In this document: one piece after another, positions 10,746-18,217 of the stretch | Numbering within the stretch: the first letter of the stretch is position 1 | How the letters are laid out: each line of letters opens with the position of its first letter | Assembly (NCBI RefSeq): GCF_000497205.1 | Contig: NZ_AYJW01000037.1 | Span: forward strand, 1 to 37,819 | Direction of reading: 5' to 3' | From: Saccharopolyspora rectivirgula DSM 43747 | GTDB lineage: Bacteria > Actinomycetota > Actinomycetes > Mycobacteriales > Pseudonocardiaceae | Length of the DNA stretch: 37,819 nucleotides | Notes under the pieces: model-generated | Told to the model about the DNA's origin: nothing | Database searches by the model: none | The model's input: only the letters and a program-made list of their open reading frames with translations | Program-made: the position numbers and the translations under genes

Positions 10746-13460
10746 GTGGCGTCAACGCAGTCCAACGAGGAACTGGTCGGGCGGCAGCACGAACTGTCCG
10801 ACCTGGAACGCATGCTGGCCGACGTGCGCGCCGGCCTCCCCCTGGCCGCCCTGGTGGCAGGCACGACCGGGATCGGAAAAACCACCCTGGTCGAGCACTT
10901 CCTGGCCCGGCAGGACGGCATCCACGTCGAGTGGAGCACCGGGTTGCGCTGGGAGCGGTCCAACCCCTTCGGAGTGGTGACGCAGCTCCTCGGCCAGCGA
11001 GCAGCCGATCGACCTCCGCAAGACCCGGTGGACGCCGCTGAGCAGTTGCTCGAGCACTGGTCCGCCGGCCCCACCGCGGTGGTGGTCGACGACGCGCACT
11101 GGGCTGACGTCGATTCGCTGCAAGCGCTGGTGTCCGCGCACCGCCGGATGACCAGTCAACAAGTGCTGATCCTGCTGATCGCCCGCACCGACTTGGCCAG
11201 GCAGGTGCCCGAGGAAGTCGTGGACCTCCTCGGGCACCTGCGGCCGATCCTGCAAGTCGGCCCGCTCACCACCGATGACGTGCGCAGTCTCGCGCTGGTC
11301 TGCTCCGGCCTGGACCTGCCGGCGGCCACCGCGCGGCGACTGGCCGAGCACACCCAGGGCAACCCCCGGTACCTGCGGGAGCTGTTCGCGGAAACCCCGA
11401 AGACGCACTGGGACCGCTGGCACCCGATGCTGCCCGTGCCGGAATCGGTGCGCACGGCCGTATCCCGCACTCTGCAGGGGTGCAGCGCCACCACCCGCGC
11501 TTTCCTGGAAGCCGCGGCCGTGCTCGGCCGCACCGTTTCGGTCGCCGAAGCCGCGGAGATCTCGGGGGTCCGCGACCCGGTTCCCGCCCTGGACGAGGCC
11601 TGCGCCGCGGGACTCGCCACCACTGTTTCCGGCAGCGGTCTGCTGCTGATGTCGTTCCCCAGCACCTTGATCCACTCCGCGGTCTACCACGGCCTGCCTC
11701 CGCTGGTGCGGCACGAGCTGCACCTCAAAGCAGCTGAAGCGGTGCAGGAACGAGGTGAGCGGCTCAACCACCTGGTCAGCGTCACTCCTTTTCCGGACTC
11801 CTCGCTGGCCGGGGAGCTCGAGTCCTACGCGGATCAGCAGGCCGACCTGGGGGCCTGGGCCGTCGCCGGGCAGGCGCTGATCAACGCCAGCCGGCTCAGC
11901 CCCGATCGATCCGACCAAGAGCACCGGCTGGTCCGCGCCGTCGACGCCTTCGCCGGCGCCGGTGACCTGCCGCAGGCGAGCATGTACGCCCCGCAGATCG
12001 AAACCCTGCCGCCGAACCCGCTGCGCGATGCGGTCCTGGGGTACCTGGCGATCCTCCGCGGTCGTCCTTCCGAAGCCGAAGCGCTGCTCACCCGAGCTTG
12101 GGAGAAGTGCGACCCGCAGCGCGACCCGGAGACCGCGGCGTTGATCTGCCAGCGCCGGGTGTTGCACGCCCTGAGCCATTGGAACGGAGAGCAAGTCGTC
12201 CTGTGGGCGAAGCGGGCGATGCAGCTGGCCGATCCGGTCTCCCCTTCCGCGGTCGAGTCGGAGGCGATCATCGGCCTGGGCATGGCCGCTTCCGGCAGAG
12301 CGGAAGAGGCGAGGGAGACCTACCGGATCGCCGGCAACCGGGTCAACCGCGGAGCCCAACCCCAGCGCATGCACCTCGGGAAGGGGTGGGTGGAGCTGGC
12401 CCTGGACGACCCGTTGAGCGCGCGCCAGGAACTCGAGGTCGCGGCGCGCACCGAGTACAGCCTCGGTTCGATCCGCATCTCGCTGTGGGCGCACGGCTGG
12501 CTGGCCCGCACCGAGTTCGCCCTCGGCGCGTGGGACGCGGCGCTGCAAACCGTCAACCGCGCCATGCTCCGCACCGAGGACAGCGGAATGGAGCTGATGC
12601 GTCCGCTCGTCCACTGGACGGGCATCCAGATCAACGCGCTGCGCGGAGATTTCGAAACCGCCCAGGAGCACCTGCGCAAGATGCCCGCTGCGACGCACAG
12701 CTACGAAGTGATGCTCATTCCCGCCTGCATAGCGCGGGCCCAATTCGCCGAAGCGCAATCGGACTACCACGGGGTGCTGCGAGCGCTGGAGCCGCTGACC
12801 GGACTGCTGGCCCAGGAGGGGCCCAACGAGCCCGGGTTCTGGCCGTGGCACGACATCTACGCCAACGCGCTGGTGATGACCAGCCAGGTGGACGCCGCCG
12901 ACGACTTCCTGCGCCCGCTCGAAGAGCTCGCCGCCGAGCGGCAGCACCGGTCCACGCAAGCCAGGCTGGGGTACGTGCGCGGGCGCATCCACGCCGCGAA
13001 CGGAGACGTCGACGCGGCCCGGGAGAGTTTCGAAACCGCCTTGACCCGGCTGAAGACGCTGCCGCTCCCCTACGAGCGGGCGCGGGTCAACTTCGCCTAC
13101 GGCCAGACCCTGCGCCGCGCGGGCAAGCGCAAGGAAGCCGACACCGTGTTGCACCAGGCACGGGAGATCTACGCCGCGTTGGGCGCCCACACCTACGTCA
13201 AGCGGTGCGACAGGGAGCTCAAAGCCGGTGGCATGAACGCGAAGCGCTCCCGGGCGCTGCTCACCGAACTGACCCCGCAGGAGCAGTCGGTGGCCAAGCT
13301 GGTCGCCGAAGGCAAGACGAACAAGCAGGTGGCCGTCGAACTGTTCATTTCGGTGAAGACGGTGCAGTACCACCTGACCCGGATCTACACCAAGCTGGGG
13401 CTGCGGTCCCGCAGCGAGCTCGCCGCCCAGTACCACCAGCTCTCCGACCAGGGGGAATGA
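10746..13460 (+). CDS. benR: LAL-type LuxR regulator beside benABCD
   Basis: A 904-residue large ATP-binding LuxR (LAL/MalT-like) protein. Walker A (AGTTGIGKTT, 39-48) and Walker B (VVVDDAHW, 112-119) form the N-terminal STAND ATPase. A long helical TPR-like middle follows, and a LuxR helix-turn-helix ends the protein (about 840-900: LTPQEQSVAKLVAEGKTNKQVA, VKTVQYHLTRIYTKLGLRSRSEL). It probably activates benABCD on sensing an aromatic acid. From memory, the ben regulator of Corynebacterium glutamicum is of this same unusual type, which supports the name. It starts with GTG 30 nt after benD, with no clear ribosome site, so it is probably read through from the operon. Effector and operator are unknown. 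Confidence 0.86.
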   Translation: MASTQSNEELVGRQHELSDLERMLADVRAGLPLAALVAGTTGIGKTTLVEHFLARQDGIHVEWSTGLRWERSNPFGVVTQLLGQRAADRPPQDPVDAAEQLLEHWSAGPTAVVVDDAHWADVDSLQALVSAHRRMTSQQVLILLIARTDLARQVPEEVVDLLGHLRPILQVGPLTTDDVRSLALVCSGLDLPAATARRLAEHTQGNPRYLRELFAETPKTHWDRWHPMLPVPESVRTAVSRTLQGCSATTRAFLEAAAVLGRTVSVAEAAEISGVRDPVPALDEACAAGLATTVSGSGLLLMSFPSTLIHSAVYHGLPPLVRHELHLKAAEAVQERGERLNHLVSVTPFPDSSLAGELESYADQQADLGAWAVAGQALINASRLSPDRSDQEHRLVRAVDAFAGAGDLPQASMYAPQIETLPPNPLRDAVLGYLAILRGRPSEAEALLTRAWEKCDPQRDPETAALICQRRVLHALSHWNGEQVVLWAKRAMQLADPVSPSAVESEAIIGLGMAASGRAEEARETYRIAGNRVNRGAQPQRMHLGKGWVELALDDPLSARQELEVAARTEYSLGSIRISLWAHGWLARTEFALGAWDAALQTVNRAMLRTEDSGMELMRPLVHWTGIQINALRGDFETAQEHLRKMPAATHSYEVMLIPACIARAQFAEAQSDYHGVLRALEPLTGLLAQEGPNEPGFWPWHDIYANALVMTSQVDAADDFLRPLEELAAERQHRSTQARLGYVRGRIHAANGDVDAARESFETALTRLKTLPLPYERARVNFAYGQTLRRAGKRKEADTVLHQAREIYAALGAHTYVKRCDRELKAGGMNAKRSRALLTELTPQEQSVAKLVAEGKTNKQVAVELFISVKTVQYHLTRIYTKLGLRSRSELAAQYHQLSDQGE

Positions 13461-13466
13461 GCCGGT

Positions 13467-13530
13467 CCCCCGTTCTGCCGGCGAGGCCCGCGCTCCAACG
13501 CCCGGTCACCTCGCCAGCAGTTCCCGGGGG
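13467..13530. terminator. Nested inverted repeat between benR and VOC gene
   Basis: An outer CCCCCG/CGGGGG pair (13467-13472, 13525-13530) encloses an inner GGCGAGG/CCTCGCC pair (13480-13486, 13509-13515). It lies between convergent genes and could end transcription from both sides. No T-run is visible. Confidence 0.45.
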
Positions 13531-13596
13531 AAGGCACCCGGGACGGCCGGTTCGACCGACCCGCAGAGGTCGAGCCCTTGTGCGATCATCCGCTGC

Positions 13597-14001
13597 TCAG
13601 CCCTCCATGGCTGCCATGTCCATGTGGACGGCTTCCCACTGGTGCCCGTCCAGGTCGGAGAAGCTGCGCCCGTACATGCCCTCTTCCACGTAAGGGTCGT
13701 TGACCTTGCCCGCACCGGCCGCAAGAGCTTTGTCGACCAACTCGTCCACCTGCTGCCGGCTGTCCAGCAAGATCGTGACTATGGCCTCGGTGCTGTCCGC
13801 GGCGTCGACCAGCTTCTTCCCGGTGAACTGCTGGAAGAACGGCTCGACCAGCAGCATGGCGTAGCTGTCCGCCCCGAGGACCATGCAGGTGGCGTTCTCA
13901 TCGGTGAAGCGGCGGTCGAATTCGAACCCCAGTGCGGAGAAGAATTCGATCGACTTATTCAAGTCCTTCACGGGCAGGTTGATGAATGTTTTCCCGGACA
14001 C
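13597..14001 (-). CDS. VOC (glyoxalase/bleomycin-resistance fold) family protein
   Basis: A 134-residue vicinal-oxygen-chelate protein of the single-module size. It has FINLPVKDLNKSIEFFSALGFEFD at the start, ATCMVLGADSYAMLLVEPFF in the middle and GRSFSDLDGHQWEAVHMD at the end, as in the actinobacterial group of uncharacterised VOC (PhnB/glyoxalase-like) proteins. The GTG start has GGAGG upstream. Metal binding and substrate cannot be assigned. It stands alone, convergent with benR and downstream of the DnaJ-NERD gene on the same strand. Confidence 0.85.
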   Translation of the reverse strand: MSGKTFINLPVKDLNKSIEFFSALGFEFDRRFTDENATCMVLGADSYAMLLVEPFFQQFTGKKLVDAADSTEAIVTILLDSRQQVDELVDKALAAGAGKVNDPYVEEGMYGRSFSDLDGHQWEAVHMDMAAMEG

Positions 14002-14101
14002 GTCGCCTCCTCGCGGTCAGCGCAAGACCGGTGTTCCGGTCCTGTCGCCAGTACTGACCGGTGGCGCGGCGAAAACTCATCGCCCGGGGCGGTTTTCCCG
14101 C

Positions 14102-15190
14102 TCAGGTGGCCTGCACCCGGTCGAGCACCACGGTGAACGCTTCGCGGTCGACGAGCGCCGGATCCTGCGCCAACCACCTGCCGATCTCGCGGACGAACTG
14201 CGCGGGGGTCATCGGCACGACCGGGCTGTCCGGGCAGTCCGCGGTGGTCACCTCGCCCGCTCTGCTCGGGTAGATGACCACGACGCCGCGGATCTCCACC
14301 TCCGGCAGCAGCTTCTCGTAGACCTCCAGCATCTCCGGAAGTCTGGTGGTCCCGCCCCGGAAGGGGTGCCCGTTGCGCCACAGCTGGTTGTCCTCGCCGA
14401 CCGTGTAGTGCCCGGGCAACCAGCACTTGGACTCCACCAGCACCAGCCGGCGACCGCACAGCACTGCGTGATCGATGTCCTCGAAGACCGAGTCCGGCAG
14501 CGAGAGACCGTGGAAGATCCGCACCCCGGGGATCCTGGTCAGGTAGCGGGAGCACAGTTCGGCGGTCAACAACCGAACCCGGTTGTCCTCTGCGTCCGGC
14601 ACTCCGAACACCCGCTGCCCGCCGAATTCGGCGGTGAAGCTGCGGTCCTCCCGCTTCGCCAGCAGGAAGCGGCGCAACATCACCACCACTGCAGCTCCGG
14701 TGGCGGTCAGCACCGACAGCCACAGCGCCCGCAGCGACACCGACAGGTCGGCGGCCAGACCACCCACCAGCAGCAGCGTCCAACTGCCCACGACGGCCAG
14801 GGTGTGGCTCGTCCGGGGGCCGGTGATCGGCAGGTAGCGCAGCCGCGCTTTCGGATTCACCCCGTCCCACCAGGGCAGGTCATCGGGACGGATGCTCGGC
14901 AGGCGGGGCTTGTAGTGCGGGTCGTTGCCGAACTTCTTCCGCTGCCCGGCCCGCTTCTCGCGCCGGGCAGCGGGCCGGGCCCCGGCTTGGCGGGAAAGGC
15001 TGTCGTAGCGCGCTCGGCGCACCGGGTCGTGCAGCGTCTCGTAAGCCTCTTGCAGCAGCTGGAAGGTCCCGGCGGTGCCGCCCACGTCCGGATGCATCGT
15101 GCGGGCCAGGGAGCGGTAGGCCGATTTGATCTCGGCTGCGGTTGCGTCCCGCTTCACCCCCAGCAGTTCGTAGTAGTCGACCCCGCTCAC
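14102..15190 (-). CDS. DnaJ-domain membrane protein with NERD-like domain
   Basis: A 362-residue fusion. A J-domain (residues 4-65) carries the HPD motif (33-35) needed to stimulate DnaK ATPase. A basic linker follows (70-95), then two predicted membrane segments (about 130-148 and 152-176). The C-terminal half resembles the NERD nuclease-related domain: FTAEFGGQRVFG, FEDIDHAVL (Asp238/Asp240) and LVLVESKCW (Glu253, Lys255) follow the D...ExK nuclease pattern. It lacks the zinc-finger and substrate domains of true DnaJ, so it is a J-protein that may place DnaK at the membrane next to a nuclease-like or binding module. It diverges from the Mut7-C gene across a 459-bp region. Function unknown. 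Confidence 0.85.
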   Translation of the reverse strand: MSGVDYYELLGVKRDATAAEIKSAYRSLARTMHPDVGGTAGTFQLLQEAYETLHDPVRRARYDSLSRQAGARPAARREKRAGQRKKFGNDPHYKPRLPSIRPDDLPWWDGVNPKARLRYLPITGPRTSHTLAVVGSWTLLLVGGLAADLSVSLRALWLSVLTATGAAVVVMLRRFLLAKREDRSFTAEFGGQRVFGVPDAEDNRVRLLTAELCSRYLTRIPGVRIFHGLSLPDSVFEDIDHAVLCGRRLVLVESKCWLPGHYTVGEDNQLWRNGHPFRGGTTRLPEMLEVYEKLLPEVEIRGVVVIYPSRAGEVTTADCPDSPVVPMTPAQFVREIGRWLAQDPALVDREAFTVVLDRVQAT

Positions 15191-15414
15191 GAACTCGCCA
15201 CCTCCAACGACCGCGCGGCCATGATAGGGCCTGACCGAGGACCAAGATCAACCGAGTGGTGGACAACATCATCCGGTGCGCGGAAGCCATCGCTGGCCGT
15301 CCGTGGTCGCTGCGCTACCCGGAGGAGCGGCGGCGCGAGAATCGGTCAATCAGACGATTCCGGGCCAACCAGACTCCGTGCACCTGCGTCCGGTGGACGA
15401 GATAGAATTCGAAC

Positions 15415-15567
15415 AACAAAAGGTTTTCTGGCAGGCCGTGCGGGACGCAGGCGCCACTTTCGCGATCGCGCACGGCTTACCGGGCGGCCATCAAGGGAGG
15501 GGTGGCGGGTCAGCCGCCTTGGCCGCCCGCGTGGATAGCCCGCTGGCCGGACAGGTCAGCGGGTTTT
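15415..15567 (+). ncRNA. Candidate structured RNA ending in a T-run terminator
   Basis: Three hairpins in series on the + strand. The first is an 8-bp stem (15435-15442 with 15469-15476). The second is a 9-bp stem (15482-15490 with 15520-15528). The third is a terminator hairpin (15539-15563) with TTTT after it. A TAGAAT box 7 nt upstream of 15415 is a possible -10. It matches no riboswitch or RNA family whose core I can recall (cobalamin, TPP, SAM-IV, glycine, c-di-AMP, T-box, 4.5S, tmRNA, RNase P). It may be a small RNA or an attenuator leader for the Mut7-C gene, which starts 82 nt after the T-run. The 5' end is a guess. Confidence 0.35.
15539..15567 (+). terminator. Rho-independent terminator with T-run
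   Basis: A 10-bp stem with one G-U pair (15539-15548 with 15554-15563), a 5-nt loop and TTTT immediately after, then more T-rich sequence. This is the only textbook rho-independent terminator that I find in the window, and no recognised gene lies upstream of it on this strand. Confidence 0.65.
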
Positions 15568-15649
15568 CGCGTTTCTCCACCTCCAAGAGCAGGCGTCCTG
15601 CGCTCGAGTGGCCGACGATGGTGCTGTGGACCGAGGCAGGAGTGTTCAC

Positions 15650-16351
15650 GTGCGCATAGCACCGCAGCTGCGCCTGTTCGCCGCTCCGCGCAATCGGGGA
15701 GAACTGCTCACAGTCCCCTACGACGGCACGGCGACGATCGGCCACATCGCCGAATCCCTCGGGGTGCCGCTGACCGAGATCGGCGACTTGCTCGTGGACG
15801 GCACCAGCCGAGGGCCGGAGCACCAACCGCGGCCGGGCCAGACCATCCAGTTGCAGCCGGTGCCCCGCCCGCAGCGGCTCGTTCCCAGGTTCGTGCTCGA
15901 CGTGCACCTGGGGAAATTGGCCAGGAGGTTGCGGCTGCTGGGCATCGACACCGCCTACCGCAACGACGCCGCCGACGACTCCCTGATCGCCCAGGCCAAC
16001 GCCGAGCACCGCGTGCTGCTCACCCAAGACCGCGGGCTGCTGCGCCGCCGAGCGCTGTGGTCCGGCGCCTACGTGTACGGCGCCCGTCCGCCCCAGCAGC
16101 TGGCCGACGTGCTGGAGCGCTTCGCCCCGCCGCTGGCCCCGTGGACGCGGTGCACCGCGTGCAACGGAGAACTCACCAGCGTGCCCAAAGAGGACATCCT
16201 CGAACTCATCGAACCCGGTACGCGGCGGAACTACGACGACTACGCTCGCTGCCTGGAGTGCGAGCGGGTGTACTGGCGCGGTGCGCACGCCAGGCGAATC
16301 TCCGAAATGATCCGACAAGCCCGGAAAGCACACCCGGACTACCCCGATTGA
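15650..16351 (+). CDS. Mut7-C RNase-like protein with ubiquitin-like N-terminus
   Basis: A 233-residue two-domain protein. Residues 1-75 match the Mut7-C ubiquitin-like domain (beta-grasp, ThiS/MoaD-like). Residues 80-225 match the Mut7-C PIN-like RNase domain: RFVLDVHLGKLARRLRLLGID with Asp84, LLTQDRGLLRRR with Asp127, and a zinc ribbon of Cys168/Cys171 and Cys201/Cys204. The domain is named after the C-terminus of the MUT-7 exonuclease and is predicted to cleave RNA; I know of no firmly established bacterial substrate. The start is set at GTG 15650, because GGAG lies 7 nt before it; the frame opens 42 nt earlier at another GTG. It stands alone on its strand. Confidence 0.85.
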   Translation: MRIAPQLRLFAAPRNRGELLTVPYDGTATIGHIAESLGVPLTEIGDLLVDGTSRGPEHQPRPGQTIQLQPVPRPQRLVPRFVLDVHLGKLARRLRLLGIDTAYRNDAADDSLIAQANAEHRVLLTQDRGLLRRRALWSGAYVYGARPPQQLADVLERFAPPLAPWTRCTACNGELTSVPKEDILELIEPGTRRNYDDYARCLECERVYWRGAHARRISEMIRQARKAHPDYPD

Positions 16352-16359
16352 CCACTGGC

Positions 16360-16398
16360 CCGGGTTCCTGCCGGGAACGGTCGTCGGCAGGAACCCGG
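16360..16398. terminator. Bidirectional hairpin between Mut7-C and lipase genes
   Basis: A perfect 13-bp stem (16360-16372 with 16386-16398) with a 13-nt loop, between convergent genes. A second perfect 10-bp dyad with a 3-nt loop (16402-16424) adjoins it and overlaps the last codons of the lipase gene. Confidence 0.7.
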
Positions 16399-16407
16399 AC
16401 CCCGGGA

Positions 16408-17205
16408 TCACCCGGTGATCCCGGTCAGCACCGGAAGATAACCTTCGGCATGCCCATCGGTGTTCGGGTGGAACGACTCCGCCAGCGGGCTGCTGGGCCC
16501 GTTGATCCACTCGTCATCGCTGCACACCCCGTGGCCGTCGAACGCCGCTCGGGTGTCGGCGAAGGTGAAGCCGGCGGCCGACGCCTGCTCCTGGATGATC
16601 TCCGCCAGGACGTCGGCGCCTTCGTTGATCCGCTCGCGCTTCGCCTCCGAGTAGCCGGGGATCGAGCAGTCCCCGAGGTCGTTGAGCCGCGGATAACCGA
16701 GCACGACCACTTCGGCGTTGGGCGCGGCCTGCCGGATGTTCGCGTAGGTCTGTTCCAGCTTGGCAGGCAGCTCGTCGCGGGCTTTCTCCTCGGCTTCCGC
16801 CACCTTGTCGGCGCATCCCTCATCGGTGTTGAGCAGGCAGCCGGTGATGACATCGACGAAACCGATGTCGTTGCCTCCGATGGAGATCGTCACCAACGTG
16901 GTTTCCGAGCTGAGCGCGTCCAATTGCTCGGAATTGACATCATCGGTCACTGCTCCGGAGCACGCGACGAAGCTGAAGTTGCTGACGTCGTGCGCGTCAG
17001 CCCACAGCTGGGGATATGCCTTGGGACTGCGCTTGCAATCCCCGCTGTCCTCGAAGTACTCCCGGGTGCCGACTCCAGAAGCGTAGGAGTCCCCCAGTGC
17101 CACGTAGTTTTCCGCAGCATTGGTGTCAGCGAATGCTGGAGCAGTGGTGATGGTTCCGGCCAGGGCAAGGGCAACCGCCGCAGCGGCTCGACTGATGTGG
17201 CGCAT
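16408..17205 (-). CDS. Secreted SGNH/GDSL lipase-esterase
   Basis: A 265-residue exported hydrolase. The signal peptide (RHISR, a hydrophobic run, then AFA-DT near residue 26) predicts Sec export. SGNH blocks are clear: nucleophile Ser40 in ALGDSYASG, Gly84 in ACSGA, Asn112 in SIGGND, and His246 in ESFHPNTDGH. The architecture and several cysteines resemble the Streptomyces extracellular lipases (S. exfoliatus/SCO7513 type), which act on fatty acyl esters. The ATG has GGAGG 4 nt upstream. The upstream 245 bp is AT-rich and probably holds its promoter. Confidence 0.9.
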   Translation of the reverse strand: MRHISRAAAAVALALAGTITTAPAFADTNAAENYVALGDSYASGVGTREYFEDSGDCKRSPKAYPQLWADAHDVSNFSFVACSGAVTDDVNSEQLDALSSETTLVTISIGGNDIGFVDVITGCLLNTDEGCADKVAEAEEKARDELPAKLEQTYANIRQAAPNAEVVVLGYPRLNDLGDCSIPGYSEAKRERINEGADVLAEIIQEQASAAGFTFADTRAAFDGHGVCSDDEWINGPSSPLAESFHPNTDGHAEGYLPVLTGITG

Positions 17206-17450
17206 AATTCCTCCGCAGAACTCGGAGCGCGACGCACCACATATAAGCCGGCCATTACAAAAAATTGGAAATTTGTCGCATAAGCGCCAATTAACTGTGA
17301 TCGCCGAAGAATCGGAAGAGCAACACCAATCCGCTTTTCAGCGCATTTCTCCTACTCGCAGCGGAGCAGCAGAATTGCGTTCAAACGATTTACCATCGAT
17401 TCAGCGGACGTCGATCGGGAACTCGACGGGCATTTCGGCGACGCATCCGG
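17206..17450. other. AT-rich intergenic region upstream of the lipase gene
   Basis: 245 bp between the lipase start and the end of the AAC(2') gene. Its first 70 bp are the most AT-rich in the window, including a run of six A (17258-17263). On the minus strand a TATATG lies about 26 bp before the lipase start and could be a -10 element. I see no gene in it. Confidence 0.5.
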
Positions 17451-17984
17451 TCACCAAACATCTCCCGGCCGCCAGTCGCAGGTGAGCTCAGCGCGGTGGT
17501 CGAGGCGGACGTCGACCGGGAGCACGAAGATGTAGCCGTCCTCGGCCGGTGTCCGGCGGACGCCGGTCGGGGTCAGCACCGAGGTCCTGCCGAGCCAGCG
17601 CTGCCACCCGCGGGATTCGTAGAACGGCACTCCCCGTTCGCTGGCGCCCAGCACCCCCAGCTGGTAGGCACCGGCGATGACCTCTTCCAGGACCGCCATG
17701 AGCGCGGAACCGCGGCCGTGCCGCTGGTGGTCGGTCCGGACCGCGACCCCTTCCACGTATCCGGCCCGCAACACCTGGCCGGCGCAGAGCATCCGGCGCA
17801 GCAGCACTGCCCCGTGACCGATCAGCTCGTCGCCCTCCCACACCAGCGCGTGCATCCCGCCGAGGCAGTGCTCCCAGTCGTGCTCCGCCATGTCGTCCAC
17901 GAATACTTCGTAGAGCAACTCCCTGGCGGCTGCGAGCACCCCCTTCTCCAGCTGAGCGGTGTGGGCGAGCTGCACGGTTGCCAT
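17451..17984 (-). CDS. aac(2'): Aminoglycoside 2'-N-acetyltransferase, AAC(2') family
   Basis: A 177-residue GNAT protein close in length and pattern to the chromosomal AAC(2') enzymes of mycobacteria (181 residues in M. tuberculosis). Shared stretches are DWEHCLGGMHALVW, YVEGVAVR (with Glu78 and Gly79 at the drug-binding position), the acetyl-CoA loop HQRHGRGSA (86-94), GAYQLG, PTGVRRTP and the C-terminal CDWRPGDVW, whose Asp175 and Trp177 match residues that contact the drug. The family acetylates the 2'-amino group of aminoglycosides; its native substrate may be different. The start is ATG 17984, from alignment with the M. tuberculosis protein. An in-frame GTG 39 nt earlier has no better ribosome site. 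Confidence 0.9.
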   Translation of the reverse strand: MATVQLAHTAQLEKGVLAAARELLYEVFVDDMAEHDWEHCLGGMHALVWEGDELIGHGAVLLRRMLCAGQVLRAGYVEGVAVRTDHQRHGRGSALMAVLEEVIAGAYQLGVLGASERGVPFYESRGWQRWLGRTSVLTPTGVRRTPAEDGYIFVLPVDVRLDHRAELTCDWRPGDVW

Positions 17985-18217
17985 GACGGCATGCTGGCAC
18001 CCCACCTCGCACCGACACAGCACCGGAAGTCCCGATTCGTCCCTGTTGTCGCTTTTCCGCTGATCGGCTGAGCGAATGACTACTCACCGGTGCAAAGCAG
18101 CGTGGCGTGAATTCGCCTCATCACCCGCCCGGCGTACAAGATCGCTGCACCAGATGCGAGCATCCGATGCAAACCTTTGTGTTCATCCGGGGCTCAGGCC
18201 ACTCGGGGAGGCATCAC
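17985..18217. other. Divergent intergenic region, aac(2') and nucleoside transporter
   Basis: 233 bp between divergent starts. GGGGAGG (18205-18211) is the transporter's ribosome site. Promoters for both genes should lie here, but I cannot single out a convincing -35/-10 pair. Confidence 0.4.

Larger units (their letters stand above)
15191..15649. other. 459-bp gene-poor region between DnaJ-NERD and Mut7-C genes
   Basis: No recognised protein gene. The left third (15256-15405) has a short rightward frame of about 50 codons from GTG with no homology that I recognise. The right part holds three successive hairpins and a terminator, described separately. An AT-rich patch with TAGAAT (15403-15408) could be a -10 element for a rightward transcript; no good -35 is visible. 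Confidence 0.6.

Noticed and set aside
10752-13436. 894-codon open frame on the minus strand opposite benR
   Set aside because: It mirrors the benR gene, whose ATPase and HTH domains are clear. The antisense product has no recognisable domain and reflects the high-GC codon bias.
13541-13580. GGTTCGACC resembling a tRNA T-arm
   Set aside because: No acceptor stem, D-arm or anticodon arm can be fitted around it.
15256-15405. Short rightward frame of about 50 codons from GTG, product beginning VVDNIIRCAEAIAG
   Set aside because: It has some coding-like codons but no ribosome site and no known family, so it is only mentioned in the region entry.
13883-15538. 551-codon plus-strand frame opposite the VOC and DnaJ-NERD genes
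   Set aside because: Its product is low-complexity and without domains, while the opposite strand encodes two recognisable proteins.
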